Notes: a model not told the origin generated them from the letters alone. Positions 53,732 through 62,125 are shown, counted from the stretch's first letter. The stretch: 64,000 nt of DNA from JBBQWS01 sp038210415 (GCA_038210415.1 JBBQWS010000009.1:14643-78642); one strand, 5' to 3'. Made by a program: numbers and translations.

Positions 53732-53941
53732 TCAGTCCTCGAGCTCGTCGTCCTCGACGACGTACTTCGCGTACGGATCGTCCAGCTCGTCCTCCGCCGG
53801 CGCCGATTCGGCGACCTTGCGGTCGCTCGGACGGTCGCCGGCGAGCTCTGCGCGAAGTGCATTCAGATCGGTTCCCGCGGTGCTGTACTTCAGCTCGCGG
53901 GCCACCTTGGTCTGCTTCGCCTTGGCCCGGCCGCGCCCCAT
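53732..53941 (-). CDS. DUF3073 family protein
   Basis: 69 residues: MGRGRAKAKQTKVARELKY, then a variable acidic part ending in DDPYAKYVVEDDELED. This is the small actinobacterial DUF3073 family, basic at the N-terminus and acidic at the C-terminus, and I know of no established function. It is convergent with purM. It sits at its usual place next to purM. Confidence 0.9.
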   Translation of the reverse strand: MGRGRAKAKQTKVARELKYSTAGTDLNALRAELAGDRPSDRKVAESAPAEDELDDPYAKYVVEDDELED

Positions 53942-53959
53942 GGCTCGACCCCCTCTTAC

Positions 53960-54026
53960 GGAGCGCGTGCTCCGGTCGGCAACACGATGTCTTCACTGCT
54001 GGATGCTCACTGCACTGAGTGCATCC
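53960..54026 (-). promoter_or_regulatory. Palindromes upstream of the DUF3073 gene
   Basis: The 114-bp gap before the gene holds two symmetric sites: GGAGC-GCGT-GCTCC at 53960-53973, which would lie in the 5' leader near the ribosome site, and an interrupted 26-bp palindrome at 54001-54026 (GGATGC...GCATCC with GCACTcAGTGC-like symmetry inside). The second could be an operator. Confidence 0.35.
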
Positions 54027-54055
54027 TAAGGTACGCGCGGCCGGTCTCGCATCGG

Positions 54056-55168
54056 TCAACCTGGCAGGGTCGGCGCGGCGGCCAGGCCGGGGAACAGGGT
54101 GCCGGCCCACGGTCCGGCGGCCATCCGGGCCTCGGCCAGCTGCTCCGCGGCATGGACCGGCAGCACGTCGTGTTCGACCGCGGCGGCGAGCAGGTCGCGC
54201 GTGGTCGCGTAGATGCCGCCGGCCAGCGTCCGGGCCCGTTCCGGCGAGTAGCCCCGCAGCTCGTCGGCGACCTGGATCACTCCGCCGGCGTTGACGACGA
54301 AGTCCGGGGCGAAGAGGATGCCGCGGGCCGCGAGCATGGCTGCGACGCCGGGGTGGCTGAGCTGGTTGTTGGCCGCGCCGCAGACGATCTCGGCCTGGAG
54401 CACTCCGGCGACGTCGTCGGTTAATGCGCCGCCGAGCGCGCACGGCGCGTAGACGTCCAGCGCCAGGCGGATGAGCGCGTCGGCGTCGGGTACGTCCGCC
54501 ACCTCCGGGTGTTCCGCCCACAGGCGCTGCACGGCCGCTGGGTCGACGTCGGTCACGGTGACCTCGGCTCCGTCGGCGAGCAGGTGCCCGACGAGGTGGG
54601 TGCCGACCTTCCCGACACCGCAGACCCCCACGTGGCGGCCCGTCAGGCTGGGGTTGCCCCAGCGCGCCTCGGCGGCGGCCCGCATGCCCTGGAACAGCCC
54701 GAACGCGGTGAGCAGGCTGGAGTCGCCGCAACCGCCGTTCGCCACGGACCGGCCGGTCACCCAGCGGCAGACGCTCGCGATCTCGTCCATGTCGGCGACC
54801 TGGGTGCCGGCGTCGGCGGCCGTGACGTAGCGGCCGTTCAGGGCCTCGACGAACCGGCCATAGGCGTGGAGCAGGGCCGGCTTGCGCCGGGTCGCCGGGT
54901 CGCCGATGATTACCGCCTTACCGCCGCCGTGCGGCAGCCCGGCCAACGCGTTCTTGTACGACATCGCGCGCGCGAGCCGCAATGCGTCGGCGAGAGCCTC
55001 GCCCTCGCTGGCGTACGGCTGGAACCGGGTGCCGCCGAGAGCGGCGCCGAGGGCGGTGCTGTGAATCGCGACGTACGCCACCAGCCCCGAACGCGCGTCG
55101 GAACAACGAACCACCTGCTCGTGCGCCGAACCGTCGAGCTGGTCGGTGATGACGAGCGATTGACTCAT
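54056..55168 (-). CDS. vdh: Glu/Leu/Phe/Val dehydrogenase, probably valine dehydrogenase
   Basis: 370 residues. Oxidative deamination of a branched-chain amino acid with NAD. The catalytic lysine is in GLPHGGGKAVI near residue 80, the substrate block is ALGGTRFQPY, and the NAD motif is GVCGVGKVGTHLVGHLL; NAGGVIQVADEL is near the C-terminus. Size, motifs and the position beside DUF3073 and bldC agree with the Streptomyces vdh locus as I recall it. Leucine or phenylalanine as preferred substrate cannot be excluded. Confidence 0.88.
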   Translation of the reverse strand: MSQSLVITDQLDGSAHEQVVRCSDARSGLVAYVAIHSTALGAALGGTRFQPYASEGEALADALRLARAMSYKNALAGLPHGGGKAVIIGDPATRRKPALLHAYGRFVEALNGRYVTAADAGTQVADMDEIASVCRWVTGRSVANGGCGDSSLLTAFGLFQGMRAAAEARWGNPSLTGRHVGVCGVGKVGTHLVGHLLADGAEVTVTDVDPAAVQRLWAEHPEVADVPDADALIRLALDVYAPCALGGALTDDVAGVLQAEIVCGAANNQLSHPGVAAMLAARGILFAPDFVVNAGGVIQVADELRGYSPERARTLAGGIYATTRDLLAAAVEHDVLPVHAAEQLAEARMAAGPWAGTLFPGLAAAPTLPG

Positions 55169-55212
55169 GGCTCAACCCTAGGCCTGCCGCCGAGCCCGCG
55201 ATGGTCACCCGG

Positions 55213-55274
55213 ATGGCCCAGTCGAACCACTTGCTGTGCGGATCGGGCCACTCTCACTAGCCTGTCTGGGCCAT
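55213..55274 (+). promoter_or_regulatory. Inverted repeat in the vdh-bldC divergent region
   Basis: ATGGCCCAG (55213-55221) and CTGGGCCAT (55266-55274) are perfect inverted copies 44 bp apart, and further GGGCCA pieces lie at 55236 and 55280. They may be binding sites in the 216-bp region shared by the two divergent genes; the distance makes a simple hairpin less likely. Confidence 0.3.
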
Positions 55275-55384
55275 GCCGGGCCACCTTTCTGAACCATTTC
55301 GGACAACAGGGACGGACCGGGATCATGTGAACCGGTCGTCGCAGGGGCGATCGCTTGTGCGTGCGACGAAGGGGCGGTACGACC

Positions 55385-55594
55385 GTGACCTCCCGAATGC
55401 CCGATGCTGAGCCGCTGCTCACCCCGTCGGAGGTGGCTGCCATGTTCCGGGTCGACCCGAAGACGGTCACCCGCTGGGCCAAAGCGGGCAAGCTCACCTC
55501 GATCCGTACGCTCGGCGGTCACCGCAGGTATCGCGAGGCCGAGGTCCGTTCGCTGCTGGCCGGCGCCCCGGAGGACTCCGCCGACGCCGAGTAG
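55385..55594 (+). CDS. bldC: BldC-type MerR-like DNA-binding protein
   Basis: 69 residues. TPSEVAAMFRVDPKTVTRWAKAGKL and RTLGGHRRYREAEVRSLL form a MerR-like winged helix without an effector domain, almost identical in plan to Streptomyces BldC, which binds DNA cooperatively on direct repeats and delays development. Start GTG 55385 leaves the known N-terminus MTSR/TARTPDAEPLL; longer readings are not needed. Presence of bldC does not prove that this organism is filamentous. Confidence 0.93.
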   Translation: MTSRMPDAEPLLTPSEVAAMFRVDPKTVTRWAKAGKLTSIRTLGGHRRYREAEVRSLLAGAPEDSADAE

Positions 55595-55670
55595 CCCGGC
55601 TGGTCGATGGGGTGTGGGTGGGTTCCGCGATCTGACCCTCCGGGCAGCGTGGCGATGGTTCACTGGGCAC

Positions 55671-56696
55671 ATGCTCCCGTGGGACGCCCCCCTGCGCGGT
55701 CGCCTGGACCGCTCGGTGATCGACTCCGTGCTGCTCAGGGGTAACCCGCTCGGCGACCCCACGGAGCGGCCGCTGTGGGTCTACGTCCCGCCGGGGTACG
55801 ACGACGACGGTGTGCGCTACCCGTCGGTCTACGTGATCCAGGGCTACACCGGGCAGGTGACGATGTGGGCCAACCGGGACGCCTACCGGCAGTCGTTCGT
55901 CGAGACCGCGGACGCCCTGTTCGCCTCGGGGGCGGCGCCCGGATGCATCGTCGTCTACGTCGACGCCTGGACGGCTTACGGCGGTTCGCAGTTCGTGGAC
56001 TCACCGGGCACCGGCGCCTACCACTCGTACCTCTGCGACGAGGTCGTCCCCTGGGTCGACGCGCGCTACCGCACTCTCGATGACCGCGAGTCGCGGGCGA
56101 TCTCGGGCAAGTCGTCGGGTGGCTTCGGTGCGATGATCACCCCGATGCTGCGGCCAGACCTGTTCGGCGCGCTCGCGACGCACGCCGGCGACGCGCTGTA
56201 CGAGCTGTGCTACGTGCCCGAGTTCGGGCAGGCCGTGCGGTTCCTGCGCGACTATGACGGCGACATCCAGCGGTGGTGGGCCGACTTCCGGTCGCGGACG
56301 TCGTTCACAAAACCGGCCGACGAGGTGCTGCTGATGATGCTCGGGGTCTCCGGGTGCTTCTCGGCGGCGGCCGACGGCACTCCGGTGCTGCCCTTCGACC
56401 CGCTGACCGGCGTGCTGCGGCCCGACGTCTGGCAGCGGTGGCTCGACTGGGACCCGGTGCGGATGGTCGAGTCCCACGCGGAGGCTGTGCGGTCGCTGCG
56501 CGCCGTCTGGATCGACGCGGGCGTGCGCGACGAATGGTTTCTCGACGTGGGGGCACAAGCCTTCCGCGCCGAGCTTGCTCGGGTCGGCCTGGCCGACGAT
56601 CGGGTGCAGTTCGAGTTGTTCGATGCGGCTCACGGTGGCATCGGGTATCGGTACCCGATGGCGTTGTCGTGGCTGGCCCACCGGCTGGCCCGCTAG
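55671..56696 (+). CDS. Esterase family protein (alpha/beta hydrolase, EstD/Ag85-like)
   Basis: 341 residues. Opening RPLWVYVPPGYDDDGVRYPSVYV is typical of the esterase_D/Fes group, with the nucleophile Ser148 in SGKSSGGFGAM and the His in FDAAHGGIGYRYP. No signal peptide. The start is the ATG before LPWDAPLRGRL; longer reading to 55404 would overlap bldC. Substrate unknown. It is followed 16 bases later by the secreted RCC1-repeat gene, which probably shares its transcript. Confidence 0.82.
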   Translation: MLPWDAPLRGRLDRSVIDSVLLRGNPLGDPTERPLWVYVPPGYDDDGVRYPSVYVIQGYTGQVTMWANRDAYRQSFVETADALFASGAAPGCIVVYVDAWTAYGGSQFVDSPGTGAYHSYLCDEVVPWVDARYRTLDDRESRAISGKSSGGFGAMITPMLRPDLFGALATHAGDALYELCYVPEFGQAVRFLRDYDGDIQRWWADFRSRTSFTKPADEVLLMMLGVSGCFSAAADGTPVLPFDPLTGVLRPDVWQRWLDWDPVRMVESHAEAVRSLRAVWIDAGVRDEWFLDVGAQAFRAELARVGLADDRVQFELFDAAHGGIGYRYPMALSWLAHRLAR

Positions 56697-56712
56697 CGAG
56701 GGGAATCGGCAG

Positions 56713-58752
56713 ATGCGTGCTCAGGGGTGGGGGCCGAGAAGGTTGCGGGCTGGTGCGGTGTTGGCGGCGACGGCCTTGGGGCTCGGCGTGGTCGTGGCGG
56801 GGCCTTCCGTGGCGCAGGCGGCCGTCAGCGGCACTGCGTGGACGGTCGGTGCGGGCGTCAACGGTCAGCTCGGCACCGGCTCCACCGCGAACCGAGCGGC
56901 CTTCGGATCGGTACCCGGGTTCACCGACGTGACCGAGGTGTCCGGTGGCCGGGAGCACGTGCTGGCCCTCGACGGCTCCGGCCAGGTCTGGGCCTGGGGC
57001 GACGGGCCGATGGGCGAGCTCGGGTACGGCGGCACCGCCGACAAGCTCAGCCCGACGCGGGTGCCGGGCATCTCGACAGCCGTACAGGTCGCCGCTGGCC
57101 ACTACCACTCGTTGGCGCTGCTCGCCGACGGAACCGTACGGGCCTGGGGCTACAACGGTTTCGGCCAGCTGGGTGACGGCTCGACCTCCAACCGGTCCAG
57201 CCCGGTGACGGTCTCGGGCCTCACCGGGGTCGTCGAGGTCTCCGGTGGGCGGGACCTCAGCATGGCGCTCAAGGCGGACGGGACGGTGTGGGCCTGGGGC
57301 AGCGACGTCAACGGCGAGCTGGGCGACGGTGCCCACACCAACCGGTCGACTCCGGTGCGCGTGGACAGCCTGACCTCGGTCGTCCACATCGTCACCGGTC
57401 GCAACCACGGGTTGGCCGTGAAGTCCGACGGCTCGGTCTGGGCGTGGGGACTCAACGCCTCCGGCCAGCTGGGCAACGGCACGAAGGTGTCGCAGGCCCT
57501 CCCGGTGCGCGCGACGGGGATCACCAACGCGGTCGAGGTCGCAGCAGGGGCGGACGACAGCCTCGCCCTGCTGGCCGACGGCAGTGTCATGTCGTGGGGC
57601 GAGGCCGGCCGCGGGCAGCTCGGCTCCGGCTCGACCACCGACCGGGTGCTTCCCGGCGACGTCGCGGGTCTCCCGCCGGTCGCGTCGCTCGACTCCGGTC
57701 GCGACCACACCTTGGCCGTCACGACGACGGGCCAGCTGTGGGACTGGGGCTTCGACGACGCCGGCCAGCTCGGCGACGGCTCGACCGCGAATCAGCTGAC
57801 GCCGCAACGGATTCCTGGCATCGACGACGCGGTCGAGGCTTCCGGCGGGCGCAACTACACCGTGCTCCTGAGGGGTTCGGCGACCCCGCCCGACACCGTC
57901 GCCCCGACCGTACCGGGCCGACCGTCGGCGACGAGCACGAGCGCCGGCCGGGTCGACCTGAGCTGGGCGGCGTCGACCGACGACCATGCCACCACGATCA
58001 CGTACCTGGTGTTCAGGGACGGTGGGGCCGGGGCCGTGGGCACCGTGTCGAGCGGCTCGACCGGTCAGGTCGGCTGGGCGGACACCGGGCTCGCGGGCGG
58101 CAGCGTCCATACGTACACCGTCTCCGCCTCGGACGGTACGAACACGAGTGATCCGTCCGCGGCGTCGGATCCCGTGACCGTGGCCTCGGGCGGGGGCAAC
58201 GACCTGTTCTCGGACGGCTTCGACGCTGGTCTCGCGGGCTGGGGCACGGTCAACAACCTGGTGCTGGACAACGGTTCCGCGCCGCCGACGGGCACCGCCC
58301 CGAGCGTTCGGGCGACGATGGCCAACCAGCCGGGCTACGCGTCCCGAGCCCTGTCAGCGGGAGAGCCCTCGGTCTGCACCGCGGTGAGCGTCCGGGTCTC
58401 CGCGTTGCCGCTCACGGGCACGACCGTGAACTTCGTACGGTTGCGCACCGCTGCGAACGTTGCCATCGCACGGGTGTACGTCACGTCGGCGGGCAAGCTT
58501 TCCGTGCGCAGTGATGCCTCTGCGACGACGTTCACGACGACCGCGACGCTGCTGGTCGGCCAGTGGCGCGTGGTGCGGCTGTGCACCACGGTGGGGACCG
58601 TCGGCTCGGTGTCGCTCTCGCTCGACGGCGCGCTGGTCAAGTCCTGGGCGACGGGTACGGGGACGACGCCGATCGGCGTGGTCCAGATCGGTGAGGACGG
58701 CGCCCGGACCGCGGTGGTCAACTACGACGACGTCCGAGCCACCCGCTCCTGA
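56713..58752 (+). CDS. Secreted RCC1-repeat protein with fibronectin III and a C-terminal beta domain
   Basis: 679 residues. The signal peptide ends near AQA (about residue 36). Seven or so RCC1 repeats of about 50 residues (VWAWGDGPMGELGYGG, VRAWGYNGFGQLGDGS, VWAWGLNASGQLGNGT and so on) form a propeller, about 40-395. A fibronectin type III domain follows (about 405-495), then a LamG/concanavalin-like domain (about 500-679). It has no membrane anchor. Bacterial RCC1 propellers bind proteins in known cases (for example BLIP-II), so a binding role outside the cell is likely. The ATG follows GAGGGGAA. Confidence 0.87.
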   Translation: MRAQGWGPRRLRAGAVLAATALGLGVVVAGPSVAQAAVSGTAWTVGAGVNGQLGTGSTANRAAFGSVPGFTDVTEVSGGREHVLALDGSGQVWAWGDGPMGELGYGGTADKLSPTRVPGISTAVQVAAGHYHSLALLADGTVRAWGYNGFGQLGDGSTSNRSSPVTVSGLTGVVEVSGGRDLSMALKADGTVWAWGSDVNGELGDGAHTNRSTPVRVDSLTSVVHIVTGRNHGLAVKSDGSVWAWGLNASGQLGNGTKVSQALPVRATGITNAVEVAAGADDSLALLADGSVMSWGEAGRGQLGSGSTTDRVLPGDVAGLPPVASLDSGRDHTLAVTTTGQLWDWGFDDAGQLGDGSTANQLTPQRIPGIDDAVEASGGRNYTVLLRGSATPPDTVAPTVPGRPSATSTSAGRVDLSWAASTDDHATTITYLVFRDGGAGAVGTVSSGSTGQVGWADTGLAGGSVHTYTVSASDGTNTSDPSAASDPVTVASGGGNDLFSDGFDAGLAGWGTVNNLVLDNGSAPPTGTAPSVRATMANQPGYASRALSAGEPSVCTAVSVRVSALPLTGTTVNFVRLRTAANVAIARVYVTSAGKLSVRSDASATTFTTTATLLVGQWRVVRLCTTVGTVGSVSLSLDGALVKSWATGTGTTPIGVVQIGEDGARTAVVNYDDVRATRS

Positions 58753-58771
58753 CCCGGCCCCCCACCCCAGC

Positions 58772-58911
58772 CCGCCACAAGGGACCCTCCATGCCACTAG
58801 GCGGAGTATCCGTGCCACTCACCACGGGGGGCTGACGGCTCTTCGCCGGCGTCGCCGCGCATGACTGACAGGAGACCTCGATCTAGTGGCATGGAGGGTC
58901 CCTTGTCGCGG
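58772..58911. repeat. Palindromic repeat, copy D (with compensatory arm changes)
   Basis: Left arm 58772-58801 and right arm 58882-58911 pair with two mismatches. Against copy B the left arm reads GGGACCCTCCATG in place of GGGTCCCCTCATG, and the right arm changes to match (CATGGAGGGTCCC), so pairing is kept. It begins 19 bases after the RCC1 gene stop and lies before the convergent crcB gene. Confidence 0.85.
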
Positions 58912-58945
58912 GGGAGGGGGGCGGGCGCGGGACGGGGGAGGGGGG

Positions 58946-59320
58946 TCAGGTGAACAGGGCGGAGGCGACTGCGAAGCCGGCGGCGCACCCACCCAGCCCG
59001 ACGGCGACGCTGCCGATCACGTTCACCGTCGCGGCGCCCAGCTGGCCCTGCTCGACGAGCCGCACGGTCTCGAAGCCGAACGTCGAGAAAGTCGTGAACG
59101 CACCGCAGAACCCGGCGCCCAGCAGAGTCAGCGCCCACGAGGGTCCCCGGGTGCCGGCCTCGGCCCCGGCCAGCGCACCGAGCAGGACCGAGCCGGAGGC
59201 GTTGACCGCGAACGTGCCCCATGGGAAGGCGGTGCGGTGCCGCGACTGGACGTAGAGGTCGGCCAGGTACCTCATCGGCGCCCCGACCATCGCCCCGAGG
59301 ATGACCAGCAGGGCGGTCAT
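58946..59320 (-). CDS. crcB: Fluoride channel CrcB, second subunit
   Basis: 124 residues and four transmembrane helices. Family motifs GTFAVNASGSVLLG and GFCGAFTTFSTFGFE line the fluoride path. Its ATG overlaps the stop of the partner gene (ATGA). In such pairs the two proteins probably form a heterodimer, because each has a fixed opposite orientation. Confidence 0.92.
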   Translation of the reverse strand: MTALLVILGAMVGAPMRYLADLYVQSRHRTAFPWGTFAVNASGSVLLGALAGAEAGTRGPSWALTLLGAGFCGAFTTFSTFGFETVRLVEQGQLGAATVNVIGSVAVGLGGCAAGFAVASALFT

Positions 59321-59814
59321 CGAACGACCAACCGTCGGGTCAGGACCAGTCCGGCGAGCACCGCCGGCAGGCCGACCACCAGCGTCGCCGTGACGTACAG
59401 CAGGGCCGTCCCGGCGTGGCCGTCGGTCAGCAACGACCTGGTGTCGAGCATGTACGTCGAGAACGTCGTGAACCCGCCGAGCACGCCGACCCCCAGGAAC
59501 GGCCGCAGGTGCCGGTGCCCGGGCCAGACGTCGGTCACGAAGACCATGAGTACGCCGAGCAGCAGCCCACCCACGACGTTGACGGTGAACGTGGGCCACG
59601 GGAACCCGCCGGCAGGGGGCGGCCAGGCAGTCGCCAGCCCCCAGCGTGCGAGGCTGCCCACGGCGCCGCCACAACCGATGGCCAGCAGCACGTCCCAGCG
59701 CGAACGCAGGAGGGCGGCGAGCCGGGTGCCGAACGGCGGTAGGTCCTCGGGCTCGACATCCGGGTCGATCGGGTACGCGTGCAGCCCGGAGTCGTCGTCG
59801 GGTCCAGGGCTCAC
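59317..59814 (-). CDS. crcB: Fluoride channel CrcB, first subunit
   Basis: 165 residues. A 40-residue charged N-terminal part precedes the four helices; motifs TFTVNVVGGLLLG and GVLGGFTTFSTYMLD. It exports fluoride with the second subunit. Start GTG 59814 lies 12 bases from the MFS gene stop. I found no fluoride riboswitch, and the space before the start is too small for one. Confidence 0.9.
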   Translation of the reverse strand: MSPGPDDDSGLHAYPIDPDVEPEDLPPFGTRLAALLRSRWDVLLAIGCGGAVGSLARWGLATAWPPPAGGFPWPTFTVNVVGGLLLGVLMVFVTDVWPGHRHLRPFLGVGVLGGFTTFSTYMLDTRSLLTDGHAGTALLYVTATLVVGLPAVLAGLVLTRRLVVR

Positions 59815-59825
59815 GCCGGGCAACG

Positions 59826-61088
59826 CTACCGCTGTGGGGCGTCTGCCGATTCGTCCAACAGGTGCAACGACTTCATGGCCGAGGCGAGCAGGGCCACCAG
59901 GACGATCACCCCGGCGAGCACCGCGAACGCCCCGCGCAGCCCGACGGCCACGACGAGCGGGCCGGCAACCATGAGCCCGAGCGGTCCGGCGGCGTAGCTG
60001 AGCGAGGTGACCGTCCCGATGACGCGACCGCGCAACAGCTCGGGGGTGCGTTGCTGCAGCACGATGTTGGTGATCGGCGGGATGGGCCCGAAGAACAGCC
60101 CGGACAACGCCGCCAGCACGAGCAGCGGGACGTACGGGGGTAGCAGGGCCATCGCGGCAGTGGGCAGCGCGGTCGCCGCGAGCGAGACGAGCAGGGCCGG
60201 GCGGTGCCGGAACCGACCTCCGAACGCGCTGTAGGCCAGCGAGCCGATCACTCCGCCGGCGCTCATCGCGATGAACAGCACGCCGAGGTGCTCCGGCTGG
60301 TTCTGCCGCTGGAAGAACACCGGCAGCAGCACGCCCTCGATCGGCATCCACGCGCCGATGAGGACGGTGAAGAGGGCGGTGAGACCGCGAAGCGCGTGGT
60401 CGTTCCACACGAACCGCAGCCCCTCGACCGTGTCGGCGAGGAACGACTCCGTGCGGGCGTGCGCGCCCGGCCGGCCGGAGCCCGGCACGCGGACCATCAG
60501 CATGGCGGCGGCGGCCGCGAGGAACGCCGACGTGGTGGCCCACATGGTCGTGCGTGCTCCGATGAGAGCGATGAGCACGCCTGCGGCCCCTGGCCCGACG
60601 AGGAACCCGACCCCGTAGACGGCCTCGTGCACGCCGTTCGCCCGGGCGAGGGAGAGCCCGGCGGCCTCGGCGGCTTCGGGAAGCATGGCCTTGCGCGCAG
60701 TGACCCCGGCCGGGTCGAACACGGCGCCGAGCGCGGCCAGGACGAGGATCCAGGTGAGCGTGAGGTGGCCCGCAAGAGCGACGACCGGGATCGCGGCGAC
60801 GGACAGTCCGCTCATCACGTCGGAGAAGACTGACGTACGGCGACGCCCGAGCCGGTCGACGAGGGTGCCGGAGAACAGCGACGACAGCAGCAGCGGCAAG
60901 GCGGCGATGCCGGCGACGAGCCCTGCTGCGGCGGGGCTCCCGGTGAGCTCGAGCACGAGCCAGGGGATGGCGATGACCGAGACCCCGTTGCCGACCGCGG
61001 CGAGGCCGGCGGCAGTCTCGAGCGCGACGAACGGGACCCAGCTTCGCGTCACGGTGTGCCCGGACAGATCGGTGGTGACGGCGGTCAT
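59826..61088 (-). CDS. MFS transporter
   Basis: 420 residues, about 12 helices, drug-efflux-type MFS with GTLVDRLGRRRTSVF after helix 2. The first residues MTAVTTDLSGHTVTRSWVPFVALE lead into helix 1. The ATG overlaps the stop of the TetR gene (ATGA), so this exporter is co-expressed with its likely repressor. Substrate unknown. It is followed by the crcB pair on the same strand. Confidence 0.88.
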   Translation of the reverse strand: MTAVTTDLSGHTVTRSWVPFVALETAAGLAAVGNGVSVIAIPWLVLELTGSPAAAGLVAGIAALPLLLSSLFSGTLVDRLGRRRTSVFSDVMSGLSVAAIPVVALAGHLTLTWILVLAALGAVFDPAGVTARKAMLPEAAEAAGLSLARANGVHEAVYGVGFLVGPGAAGVLIALIGARTTMWATTSAFLAAAAAMLMVRVPGSGRPGAHARTESFLADTVEGLRFVWNDHALRGLTALFTVLIGAWMPIEGVLLPVFFQRQNQPEHLGVLFIAMSAGGVIGSLAYSAFGGRFRHRPALLVSLAATALPTAAMALLPPYVPLLVLAALSGLFFGPIPPITNIVLQQRTPELLRGRVIGTVTSLSYAAGPLGLMVAGPLVVAVGLRGAFAVLAGVIVLVALLASAMKSLHLLDESADAPQR

Positions 61089-61642
61089 GGCCGGGCCGCC
61101 GTCCCGTGCAAGGCGGTGTCGACGACGAGCCCTACGGCGTCGCGGCGCGCGATCCGCCCATCCCGGATGCCGTCGGCGGCGGCCCACACGGTTGCGGTGA
61201 ACACGTCGACGACCCAGGCCCGCGGCAGGTCGGTGCGCAGGGTTCCGCCGGCCTGGGCCCGGCGGACGACCTCCTCGAGCGGCCCGGCGACGTCATACCA
61301 GCGCTCGACCAGCTCGGGGAGGTCCCAGACCTCGGCGCCGAGGTTGAGGAAGCGCAGCTCGTCGGCCAGGGGTAGCAGAGCCGCGGCGACGGCGGTGAAC
61401 ACCTCGGACGTGCTGCCCTGGACCCGGACGCTGCCTTCGACGGCGGCGGCCACGCGGTCGAGAGCGTCGTGGGCGAGGGCGCGCAGGAGGGCCTGCCGGG
61501 TGGCGTAGTGGCGATGCAGCGTCGTACGGCTCACGCCGGCGGCGCCGGCGACCTGGGCGAGGGAGGCCCCGCTGTCGCGGCACAGCACCTCGGCGGAGGT
61601 GTCGAGCAGGTGCCGACGCAGCTTCTCTGGTGTGACGGTCAT
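61085..61642 (-). CDS. TetR family regulator
   Basis: 185 residues. The N-terminal HTH is ASLAQVAGAAGVSRTTLHRHYATRQAL (about 26-52); the rest is the helical ligand domain. It is coupled to the MFS gene by ATGA overlap and probably represses this operon until the exporter substrate binds. A 10-bp palindrome stands right before the start. Longer reading to 62053 runs antisense over arsR. Confidence 0.87.
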   Translation of the reverse strand: MTVTPEKLRRHLLDTSAEVLCRDSGASLAQVAGAAGVSRTTLHRHYATRQALLRALAHDALDRVAAAVEGSVRVQGSTSEVFTAVAAALLPLADELRFLNLGAEVWDLPELVERWYDVAGPLEEVVRRAQAGGTLRTDLPRAWVVDVFTATVWAAADGIRDGRIARRDAVGLVVDTALHGTAARP

Positions 61643-61643
61643 G

Positions 61644-61653
61644 TCACTAGTGA
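61644..61653. promoter_or_regulatory. Likely TetR operator at the start of its own gene
   Basis: TCACTAGTGA is a perfect 10-bp palindrome one base from the start codon, and AGTG-TTT-CACT overlaps it on the coding strand. A repressor bound here would block the start of transcription or translation. Confidence 0.5.
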
Positions 61654-61692
61654 AACACTTATGTTCCATATCGAGCAACTGCGTGGTCGGCG

Positions 61693-62040
61693 TTAAGAAG
61701 AGCTGAAGATGCTCGCCACGTCGTCCAAGCGGCCCGGGACGAGCGTGAACCAGGCCCAGCTGCCGCGTCGCTCGCGGGTCAGCAGGCCTGCGTCGGTGAG
61801 CACCTTGAGGTGGTGGCTGACGGTCGGCTGGGCCAGGCCGACGGCGTCGGTCAGGTCGCAGACGCAGGCCTCGCGCGCGTCCGCCGCCCGGATCATGCTG
61901 AGCAGCTGCAGCCGGACCGGGTCGGCCACCGCCTTGAGCAGGGCCGACAGCTCGTCGGCTCGTAGGCGGTCCAGCGGCGCGTCGAGGGCTCCGGCGCAGC
62001 AGCTCGGCTTCGCCTCGACGAGGGGCAGCGACCGGGGCAT
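61693..62040 (-). CDS. arsR: ArsR family arsenic-responsive repressor
   Basis: 115 residues. The winged helix includes LAQPTVSHHLKVLTDAGLL. Metal-sensing cysteines are Cys14-Cys15 near the N-terminus and Cys59/Cys61 in ACVCDL on helix alpha3, a set suited to As(III). Start ATG 62040 with GGAGG 7 bases upstream. It is divergent from arsI, and the gap contains repeated operator-like sequences. Confidence 0.92.
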   Translation of the reverse strand: MPRSLPLVEAKPSCCAGALDAPLDRLRADELSALLKAVADPVRLQLLSMIRAADAREACVCDLTDAVGLAQPTVSHHLKVLTDAGLLTRERRGSWAWFTLVPGRLDDVASIFSSS

Positions 62041-62066
62041 CAGGCGCCTCCACAACATTCTTGGTG

Positions 62067-62125
62067 GTCGATATTGACAGTCATCGATACGATGTCTACC
62101 GTGCGGTATCGATGGTAGTCGATAT
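62067..62125. promoter_or_regulatory. ars promoter with overlapping ArsR operators
   Basis: For arsI, TTGACA (62074-62079) and TACCGT (62097-62102) stand 17 bp apart, a near-consensus promoter. Inverted copies CATCGATAC (62082-62090) and GTATCGATG (62106-62114) cover the spacer and the start point, and GTCGATAT occurs in direct copies at 62067-62074 and 62118-62125. This is a good site for ArsR control of both divergent units. Confidence 0.7.

Noticed and set aside
59815..59825. Fluoride riboswitch before crcB
   Set aside because: Only 11 bases separate the MFS stop from the crcB start, too few for the riboswitch.
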